A stretch of 20,100 bases of DNA from a virus: positions 1 to 20,100 of IMG/VR virus record IMGVR_UViG_3300010412_000103; one strand, given 5' to 3'. Positions within the stretch are counted from its first letter, which is position 1. Each line of letters begins with the position of its first letter. Both the position numbers and the translations under genes were made by a program. This document shows positions 14,226-20,100 of the stretch, in pieces. Under the pieces are notes generated by a model. The model had not been told where the DNA came from, ran no database searches, and saw nothing but the letters and a program-made list of their open reading frames with translations.

Positions 14226-17138
14226 TTAAACCCTTTTTTTAGCAACAACTTTAATCCTGACATAAGCACTATACACAACACCCAATGCCGGTGAACCTTG
14301 ATATGTAGCATTATTTCCCGCTAATCCATTAGCACCAGAAATCAAATATAACTGACCGCCTCCATTACCATAAGTGAATTCTGCAAGTGTTGCTGTTAGT
14401 CCATAAACGGTGGTTCCTGATGAGAAATATGCCCATCTAGGATTAACCCATCTTGAATAAAATTGATTATAGTATTGTGCCTCTACGGATAGGATATCAT
14501 AGTTTTCTAGGCTATCGCCATTTGGTGTATTTATTGCATAAAGACCATCTGACCATGTATATCCCTGATAGAAAAATGTTGATGAAGATGCAGAAGTCTC
14601 AGGAAGCGGTGTTGATGGGTTATATGGGTCAACATAAAACACAAATGGTTCATTAGTATCCCTAAGTATTTTCCTTATTTCTCCTAGTGGAGAGAATACA
14701 ACAATATCACTATTTTTAATGATTCCACCTGTACTCAACAGTGGAGCTGGCATCCCTGATACAACAAATGCCTTTCCTTCTCGTTCTGATGGATATGAGT
14801 TAATGTCAACTTCACCCGATGGCTGTGGTGCGCCAAAGAACTGGGTAAAACCGGCAGGGAACATTGGAGTTGCTGGCATTGATACGCTGGCTGCACCTGC
14901 ACTCTCAGACCAAATCAACATACCAACCCTATTAATCGTACTAAGGTCAATAGAATATTGTAATGAATAGCTGTCTATTAATGTTCCATTTTTATATAGT
15001 TTCACTAATCCATTTCCGGTATTAGTAACAGATATACCTATTTCATCCGTTGGGGAAAATGGGAAAAATGCTGGTATAGATGTTTCCGCAGATGAATCAA
15101 CAGCGGGAGGAACAACATTACCCAGTTTATAGCTTAATGGGATTTCGGGAACCTCATCTTGTCCGTCCTGCCATGATGTCGCTGCACCGAAACCATAGGC
15201 TGCACCATAAACGTAGTATATTCCTAAATTACCTTCGGTTTCTGAATAGATTCTGAGTGTGTTTGAATTCAATTGAACAGCATACCACAAACCGGCGTAA
15301 ATATCATTAAAATCCTGCCTGAAGTCTCCCCATGTGGTGTCTGGGAACATTGGGTTTCCGGTATAAGTATGATAAAATCCTCCAGCAAGAGATGAATATG
15401 CCTGTACTGTTACCTGTCCGGTAATAAAGGTTCCATTATTAATATCGCTCAAGTTAGTAAATTGTATATCAATATAGGCATGAGTTGCAGCAACTGCATC
15501 CTGTTGTTGAATAAGCAAACCGAGACCATTGGTTGGAACACCAGCATTATCAATAAACCCAAACATTACATACTCTAGGTTTTGGGAAATCATATTCTGT
15601 ATATTGACGTTAAAATAGGTTCCTTGCTCTGTCGATGATATCGGAGAGATTGGGGCAGACCAAGCAAGCTGTTTGTTACTTTCAGTTACAGTTAATGAGT
15701 TTGATGTCAGTGTTCCGTATGATGAACTACCTGAAATAATTTGACTTTCAATTAATGCTGCTGGCTCAGGTGGTGTTAAATACTCATCGGGAGTCCAGTC
15801 ATTATCTTCCACAAAGCGATAATCTTCAAATGAAAATTTTCCAGCCAAAGCCCCAACAGAATCAAATACAACATAGTCTCCATTGGATAGAAGCCCAACA
15901 GTAGATATAAGTGGATATGCCATATTATTAATCATGTAAACGGAATTTTCCCTGTCTGTTGGGTATGATGTTTCATCAACCAAACCATTTGGTAAGGCAA
16001 TTTCTGTAACAATGCTTGTACCCGCTACAACCGGTATTCCATAACCTACAGGATTTGTTATTATTTTATAATTGATAGATTCATTTGATATAGAAATCGT
16101 CGCCATTTTTTCTATTGCTGGTAAATCCAGATAGGTTGAGCCTGATATCAAGAGAACATAGTTTGAACCAACTAACCTGTACAATTCGGTTGTAACTGTT
16201 GAATCGCCATTATTCTCAACAACAAATGAATAAACTGCCTGTGGGTCATTTTCTGAAAGTGGGATTGCAGTAAAACCAATAATACCTTCATCCACCTTTC
16301 CTATGCCATTCACGGTTCTTGGTAGTGAAATGAGTTCGAAATTATCTCCATTGGTAAATGACCCTATGAAAGTAATTTCATCATTTATGGTCAAATTATT
16401 ATCCGGTGAAAGGGCTATTGTATAATCAACACCGTATATCAATGGGGAAGTTTTTGATGGGTCTTGTGTGATATTGTATACTGCTACAGTATCAACATTA
16501 TATACACTTTGGAAAATTTGTCTGGTTTCATTATTTTGAACCACATTAAATAGTTCACTATTTCCTCCAGAATCATGACTATGAGCAGCAAATAAATTTC
16601 TCCCAATGCCAGTAAATGCTTCTTCGGGAAAGTTGACATTTTCAGCAAAGCCTATATAAATATATGAAAATTGAGATGTTGCTGGTACTCCACCAACAGG
16701 AAACGTATAGTAGATTGCCTTTCTTTCCCCAACAGGAAAATAAGGTGCCCCACTGGATTTTACCCTTGGATAACCGGTAATATATGGATAATCTGTAACG
16801 ATATCATCATAATTGGTAAGATGATTGACCGTTAATTCTCTGACTTCACCCGTTGCACCAATTGGTGTTTGTGTTGGTGTGATATTCTGTTCAATGGGTT
16901 CCCATAAATCTTTTGCAAAACCGCCAGAACCGCCTCCACCACCAGAAACAGTTTCCCATGAACCTGATGTTGCCCTGTGGCTTAAGCCAGTATCCTCTGC
17001 AATGAATATGGCACCTTCTTCTATACCCACCGGAGTCAATGGAAGAGTTGAACCACTGATGATGAGTGTTGAGCCTGAACCGTCTATGTGCTGGATTCGG
17101 ATGCCGGTCTTCGGGATTTTAAATGCTTGTTCTGTCAT
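14226..17138 (-). CDS. Large tail-fibre or adhesin-type protein with duplicated module
   Basis: This 970-residue protein has no enzyme motif and reads as a beta-rich virion surface protein: many Thr, Ser, Gly, Asn and Tyr, few Cys, no signal peptide. The N-terminal 75 residues (FKIPKTGIRIQHIDGSGSTL and so on) end in a flexible linker GGGGGSGG, suggesting a particle-binding head followed by a shaft or receptor-binding part. A segment near residue 387 (VDETSYPTDRENSVYMINNM) returns near 777 (VDINSYPSEREGKAFVVSGM), each followed by PL-x-ST-x-G and a D-x-VVF element, showing an internal duplication. Likely role: host recognition; this is inferred from composition, size, late promoter and the small neighbour. 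The gene lies opposite to all others and looks more AT-rich. The C-terminus ends in RIKVVAKKRV. Confidence 0.75.
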   Translation of the reverse strand: MTEQAFKIPKTGIRIQHIDGSGSTLIISGSTLPLTPVGIEEGAIFIAEDTGLSHRATSGSWETVSGGGGGSGGFAKDLWEPIEQNITPTQTPIGATGEVRELTVNHLTNYDDIVTDYPYITGYPRVKSSGAPYFPVGERKAIYYTFPVGGVPATSQFSYIYIGFAENVNFPEEAFTGIGRNLFAAHSHDSGGNSELFNVVQNNETRQIFQSVYNVDTVAVYNITQDPSKTSPLIYGVDYTIALSPDNNLTINDEITFIGSFTNGDNFELISLPRTVNGIGKVDEGIIGFTAIPLSENDPQAVYSFVVENNGDSTVTTELYRLVGSNYVLLISGSTYLDLPAIEKMATISISNESINYKIITNPVGYGIPVVAGTSIVTEIALPNGLVDETSYPTDRENSVYMINNMAYPLISTVGLLSNGDYVVFDSVGALAGKFSFEDYRFVEDNDWTPDEYLTPPEPAALIESQIISGSSSYGTLTSNSLTVTESNKQLAWSAPISPISSTEQGTYFNVNIQNMISQNLEYVMFGFIDNAGVPTNGLGLLIQQQDAVAATHAYIDIQFTNLSDINNGTFITGQVTVQAYSSLAGGFYHTYTGNPMFPDTTWGDFRQDFNDIYAGLWYAVQLNSNTLRIYSETEGNLGIYYVYGAAYGFGAATSWQDGQDEVPEIPLSYKLGNVVPPAVDSSAETSIPAFFPFSPTDEIGISVTNTGNGLVKLYKNGTLIDSYSLQYSIDLSTINRVGMLIWSESAGAASVSMPATPMFPAGFTQFFGAPQPSGEVDINSYPSEREGKAFVVSGMPAPLLSTGGIIKNSDIVVFSPLGEIRKILRDTNEPFVFYVDPYNPSTPLPETSASSSTFFYQGYTWSDGLYAINTPNGDSLENYDILSVEAQYYNQFYSRWVNPRWAYFSSGTTVYGLTATLAEFTYGNGGGQLYLISGANGLAGNNATYQGSPALGVVYSAYVRIKVVAKKRV
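14664..14810 (-). repeat. Protein-level repeat, copy 2, in the tail-fibre gene
   Basis: Codes for VDINSYPSEREGKAFVVSGM, then PAPLLSTGGIIKNSDIVVFSPLGE (residues about 777-825). It shares with copy 1 the pattern VD-x-x-SYP-x-(D/E)-RE, M-x-x-PL-x-ST-x-G and D-x-VVF-x-x-x-G. The DNA of the two copies has diverged, so the duplication is old. Confidence 0.72.
15838..15980 (-). repeat. Protein-level repeat, copy 1, in the tail-fibre gene
   Basis: Codes for VDETSYPTDRENSVYMINNM, then AYPLISTVGLLSNGDYVVFDSVGA (residues about 387-434). The distance to copy 2 is 390 residues, so the repeated unit may be as large as 350-390 residues, with the conserved part at its end. Confidence 0.72.
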
Positions 17139-17185
17139 GCCAGTATGCCTGTATTAATGAGTATTTCCTGAAAGTATTTATCAGG

Positions 17186-17193
17186 TATTTATA
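17186..17193 (-). promoter_or_regulatory. T4-type late promoter for the tail-fibre unit
   Basis: On the minus strand the sequence is TATAAATA, the T4 late consensus. T4 geometry places the box at -13 to -6, giving a start near 17180 and a leader of about 42 nt before the fibre ATG. A variant GATAAATA lies just downstream on the same strand (17182-17175). This promoter class is read by the gp55 sigma factor with gp33 and the gp45 clamp. Confidence 0.72.
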
Positions 17194-17197
17194 AATA
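17190..17197 (+). promoter_or_regulatory. T4-type late promoter for the right-hand gene cassette
   Basis: TATAAATA on the + strand, overlapping the minus-strand box by four bases so that 17186-17197 is the perfect palindrome TATTTATAAATA. The expected start near 17203 gives a 32-nt leader before the ATG at 17235. I find no other exact TATAAATA in the window on either strand. Confidence 0.72.
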
Positions 17198-17234
17198 ACC
17201 ATATCTACTTATCTATCCTTTCTTTGGGGTCATA

Positions 17235-18443
17235 ATGAAATCGTTCAATCAAGTTATAAAAGAAAATACCTATCTTGCCGAAGGTGGAAATGTCATCGTC
17301 AATGACAAGAAGGGTAATGTTATCCCCGCCGAAAAGATTGACATGGTGAAATTCAACAGAACCACATTTGTCAATGACATGACCAATGCATTCCTGAAGC
17401 TGAATGACATGTTCGAAGCGATTTATGGATATCCCATCTGGAAAAACAAGTCTGTACTAACCACAGGCATGGCGTTTAATGGAAGTTCCGATGTCATGTT
17501 CTCCAAGCAGGTCAGTGACGAGGACTTTATGAAAGTCAAACCGAAGGTCGGTGACATAGACCTTACTGTTCCTGATGAAATGAAAAGACCGCTATGGGAA
17601 TTCCTGAAAAAGATTCAGGGCAAGAAAATTACACCCAATGTGACCTATGTCGGAAACAACCGACCAAACTATTCACCAAGCAATGCCCAGATAAACTCTG
17701 TCTTTGAATATCGCCTTGGAAAAGAAAAGGTACATGCACAGGTTGACTTTGAATTGACACCGTATATGAATAACCTGCCATCGGAGTTCACAAAGTTTGC
17801 CCACAGTTCGGCATGGAACGACATGAGTGCCGGAATCAAGGGGGTGCATCACAAGTATCTAATGCGAGCCATGATAGGTGGTTCATCTATCCGCGAAGAT
17901 ATCGTGATTGCAACAAACACATCGACCCCAGAAAAGTTCAAGCAGTCGATGAACAAGACCAATCTGGTGCCATACCTGTTGAAGTTCTCTGTCGACAGAG
18001 GTGTTCGTGTTGCGTATCAGGCACAGTTTCTGCCAAGCGGAAAGCCATGGATGGAAGGCGGAAAACATGTCTACAAGGAAACCCCGACATCCGATTCGAC
18101 CTATGAACAGAACCTGACCAATATCTACAAGATGGTCTTTGGTGAACCCCAGAGCAAGGCAGACATTCAGGAGATGTGGTCATTCCTCGGATTGATTGAC
18201 CTTATCAAGAAACACCACACCAAGAAGCAAATTCAAGCCACACACGACAAGCTGATTGAACAGTATTGGGGAAGAGGTTCACAGGGATTCGAAAGAAACA
18301 ATCCAGAACTGGACAAACAAATCAAGTTAGCTGCCTATAATTTATTCATCAAGGCGTTTCCATTTGTAAAAAATGAAGCCAAACAGAAGAAGATGATGGA
18401 TGAATTCTATAAGAACTACCGTGTCACGGAGATAAACGTATAA
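17235..18443 (+). CDS. Nucleotidyltransferase-like protein with capsid-targeting-type leader
   Basis: This 402-residue protein begins MKSFNQVIKE|N, a leader ending in I-x-E like the T4 capsid-targeting sequence MKTYQEFIAE that the gp21 prohead protease removes. The body shows a pattern of the polymerase-beta-type nucleotidyltransferase fold: FNGSSD (GS at 83-84), VGDIDLTVP (D107, D109) and a third acid in AQVDFEL (D171). The gap between GS and DxD is longer than usual, so the assignment is tentative. GVHHKYLMRAMIGG (about 203-216) and a helical C-terminus follow. The SD is GGGG about 8 nt before the ATG. First gene after the late promoter; its stop overlaps the next start (TAATG). Substrate unknown; host tRNA, nucleotides or proteins are possible. 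Confidence 0.72.
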   Translation: MKSFNQVIKENTYLAEGGNVIVNDKKGNVIPAEKIDMVKFNRTTFVNDMTNAFLKLNDMFEAIYGYPIWKNKSVLTTGMAFNGSSDVMFSKQVSDEDFMKVKPKVGDIDLTVPDEMKRPLWEFLKKIQGKKITPNVTYVGNNRPNYSPSNAQINSVFEYRLGKEKVHAQVDFELTPYMNNLPSEFTKFAHSSAWNDMSAGIKGVHHKYLMRAMIGGSSIREDIVIATNTSTPEKFKQSMNKTNLVPYLLKFSVDRGVRVAYQAQFLPSGKPWMEGGKHVYKETPTSDSTYEQNLTNIYKMVFGEPQSKADIQEMWSFLGLIDLIKKHHTKKQIQATHDKLIEQYWGRGSQGFERNNPELDKQIKLAAYNLFIKAFPFVKNEAKQKKMMDEFYKNYRVTEINV

Positions 18444-19432
18444 TGATAAAATTCAAAGACTTGACAGAAAGCCTAAGCCTGAATGAATCAAAGACTCTTG
18501 ATGACATCAAGTCTATGTTGAAGAAGGCTATGAAACTGAAGGAAAGTGACTTCAAGGTCATCTCGAACAATAGGATTGCTGTCCTGACCGACAACAATCG
18601 CATCAAGACCATGGAACAAATTGCCAACCTTCTGGTTCCTATCGGATGGAAATGGAATCGAACCACAAAAATTTCATCCATTGGTCATTTGGAACTTGAG
18701 GAAGCAGTTATTCTCGTCAAACCAAAATCCAAACAGGGAAGCCTGTCTGCTGGTCTTGATAATGAAGCAAGGCTTGTTGGTGGAATAAACCAAGCCATCA
18801 TCCTGAATGGTGGTTCACTGGATGTCGTGTTTTCTTCGGGAAGAAACAAGGCACACTATACCGGAATAAAGAAGGCTGTTCAGGTTGGTTCAGATACTGC
18901 CAATAGAAAGAAGGCAGACCTTTTGCTTATTACTGAAAAAGGAAAGCAAATTCCAATAAGCCTGAAAAAAGACAATGCCAATATGTGGGAATCTGCTGAT
19001 AACCTATGGGGATTGACTGCCAACAAATTCATCAACAAACTGGTTCAGGAAAACAAAATCAAACTGGAACGCCAGAATGCTGGTCACTTCAAGATATCGC
19101 CTCAATTTGCTGTTAAGGCATCGCCGACCGAAGTCAAGGAAATTGTCTTTGGTTCAGATATCCTTTCCGGAAAGGGTTGCGTTATTGAGAGAACTTTTGT
19201 CGAAAAAGACTTTGAGTACGTTGCAGCAAAGAACCAAGTGGTCATTCAATGTTCGGCTATCATAAAATCTGTAGATGATATTCCAGCCAGTGCAACACCA
19301 TGGTTCCTTATCAGGAATGATTCAAGCCGACACAATCCGGCAATAGGCTATACCGGATTAAGGGTGTTGGCTGTCTATCAGGAAAGGATAAATCAAACTG
19401 TATTGAAAGTCCATCGCAATCTGGTGAAATAA
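18443..19432 (+). CDS. PD-(D/E)xK-like nuclease candidate with capsid-targeting-type leader
   Basis: This 329-residue protein starts MIKFKDLTE|SLSLNE|S, offering two (L/I)-x-E cleavage sites (after residues 9 and 15). Residues 16-95 form a small leading domain. From residue 100 the order GLDNEARLV (E108), NRKKADLLLI (D159) and IPISLKKDN (S173, K175) fits the PD-(D/E)xK nuclease core with E in the first helix and an SxK in place of ExK, as in some restriction enzymes. If real, it would cut DNA inside the host, or act on the host genome or incoming competitors. The C-terminal third is beta-rich and unassigned. GGAG lies 11 nt before the ATG, which overlaps the previous stop. A catalytically inactive relative cannot be excluded. 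Confidence 0.7.
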   Translation: MIKFKDLTESLSLNESKTLDDIKSMLKKAMKLKESDFKVISNNRIAVLTDNNRIKTMEQIANLLVPIGWKWNRTTKISSIGHLELEEAVILVKPKSKQGSLSAGLDNEARLVGGINQAIILNGGSLDVVFSSGRNKAHYTGIKKAVQVGSDTANRKKADLLLITEKGKQIPISLKKDNANMWESADNLWGLTANKFINKLVQENKIKLERQNAGHFKISPQFAVKASPTEVKEIVFGSDILSGKGCVIERTFVEKDFEYVAAKNQVVIQCSAIIKSVDDIPASATPWFLIRNDSSRHNPAIGYTGLRVLAVYQERINQTVLKVHRNLVK

Positions 19433-19983
19433 TGAAAAACTTTAAATCATTTACGCAACTCATTGAAAGCGTTAAACTTGCAACGATGGATGACCTGAAA
19501 AAGCACAAGGGCGTATATATATTTGTGATGGGTGGCAGTGCATCCGGAAAGAACTATTGGGCTGAGAAACATCTAGGGAACCTTAAACTGGTCGACACCG
19601 ATGCCGTGGTGAAAGACATTATGAAGCCCGAAGATGACCCAAGGAAACTGGTGAGTACCGCCATTGCCATCGTGAACAAGGAGATTGACAAATCCATTGC
19701 CAAGGGTATCAGTTTTGTTCAGACAGGAACCGGAGCCAACTACAAAGGTCTGTATAACAGGCTTGCGAGGGCGAAGGAAGCTGGCTATACGACCGCACTT
19801 GTATTGATAGATACTGACCCACAGTTAGCCATCAAACGTAATGCCGAGCGCGTAGCCGCAGGTGGGCATGGGGCAACACTGGAACCAGAAAAGATAATCA
19901 GAACAAACCGTTACGCCAAAGAGAACTATATACTCTTATTGAAATCCGGTATAGTTGACATTACCATGAAGGTTAAGCAATGA
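19432..19983 (+). CDS. Zeta-toxin-like P-loop kinase with capsid-targeting-type leader
   Basis: This 183-residue protein starts MKNFKSFTQLIE|SVK, with an L-x-E cleavage-type site after residue 12. The body is a small P-loop kinase: Walker A GGSASGKN at residues 34-41, an acidic pair LVDTDAVV (D55, D57), FVQTGTGANYKG (95-106), AGYTTALVLIDTDP (117-130) and a basic lid with R136, R140 and GGHGATLEPEKI (144-155). This arrangement resembles zeta toxins and related polynucleotide-kinase-like proteins; zeta toxins phosphorylate UDP-GlcNAc. Walker A ends in N rather than S/T, which is unusual and could reduce metal binding. No antitoxin gene is seen beside it. It overlaps both neighbours (TAATG before, ATGA after). 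Confidence 0.78.
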   Translation: MKNFKSFTQLIESVKLATMDDLKKHKGVYIFVMGGSASGKNYWAEKHLGNLKLVDTDAVVKDIMKPEDDPRKLVSTAIAIVNKEIDKSIAKGISFVQTGTGANYKGLYNRLARAKEAGYTTALVLIDTDPQLAIKRNAERVAAGGHGATLEPEKIIRTNRYAKENYILLLKSGIVDITMKVKQ

Positions 19984-20100
19984 AGTCATTCAGTCAGTAT
20001 CTTGTTGAATCCGTCAAGGATGATATGATGGATATATCTATCAAGGATATATCAAAGGATTTCGACACCACCAAAAAAATCCAGAAGTTGCTTGATACCA
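19980..20100 (+). CDS. Fourth leader-bearing gene, cut by the right edge
   Basis: Only 40 residues are visible: MKSFSQYLVE|SVKDDMMDIS followed by IKDISKDFDTTKKIQKLLDT. The leader ends in L-x-E after residue 10, the closest of the four to the T4 sequence MKTYQEFIAE. The start overlaps the kinase stop as ATGA. The body cannot be assigned from so little sequence. Confidence 0.8.
   Translation, partial: MKSFSQYLVESVKDDMMDISIKDISKDFDTTKKIQKLLDT

Noticed and set aside
16825-17157. Plus-strand ORF opposite the N-terminus of the fibre gene
   Set aside because: It is the antisense of the glycine linker (giving PEPPPPPE) and has no SD or coding context.
17167-17185. CCTGA/TCAGG inverted repeat in the fibre leader
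   Set aside because: Only 5 bp with a 9-nt loop; too weak to list as a separate element.
1-20100. tRNA genes, CRISPR arrays, insertion sequences and attachment sites
   Set aside because: I saw no cloverleaf, regular spacer array, transposase or terminal inverted repeats by eye; a tRNAscan-type search would be needed to exclude divergent tRNAs.

Overview
The window is part of a T4-type tailed-phage (myovirus) genome, probably from the 'marine/environmental' branch rather than a close T4 relative. The key evidence is the unbroken replication block gp1 (dNMP kinase), gp45 (sliding clamp), gp44 and gp62 (clamp loader), RegA, gp43 (DNA polymerase), a metallophosphatase, UvsX, a small linker protein and gp41 (helicase). 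Gene order, a shortened gp62 and a CobS-like AAA+ ATPase at the left edge resemble T4-like phages of environmental hosts. Genes are tightly packed, often overlap at ATGA or TAATG, and mostly have good Shine-Dalgarno (SD) sequences. I cannot name the host from this sequence.

Layout. (1) 3-839: the 3' part of an AAA+ ATPase gene, closed by a strong terminator at 867-894. (2) 911-9878: the replication and recombination block, all on the + strand. The only clear internal control region is in front of gene 43, where a good promoter-like element overlaps a perfect 8-bp hairpin. (3) 9868-11042: three small genes of unknown role, including a four-cysteine protein and an HExxH metallopeptidase-like protein. 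(4) 11043-11403: the largest non-coding gap, with hairpins, three phased CGCGCCAA repeats and a consensus -10 box. (5) 11404-13760: nine small coupled genes, mostly unknown, one Lar-like. They end at a hairpin and a strong terminator at 13801-13824. (6) 17138-13824: the only minus-strand unit, a 970-residue tail-fibre or adhesin-type protein with an internal duplication, and a small protein after it. (7) 17235 to the right edge: four coupled + strand genes.

Regions 6 and 7 are fired from one 12-bp palindrome at 17186-17197, which contains the T4 late promoter box TATAAATA on both strands. All four proteins of region 7 start with a short leader ending in (L/I)-x-E. This is the form of the T4 capsid-targeting sequence and prohead-protease (gp21) cleavage site. 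The bodies that follow look like a nucleotidyltransferase-like protein, a PD-(D/E)xK-like nuclease, a zeta-toxin-like P-loop kinase and one cut off by the edge. My main inference is that this is a late-expressed cassette of enzymes packed inside the head and delivered with the DNA, comparable to T4 Alt and the internal proteins. That is the most promising new system in the window.
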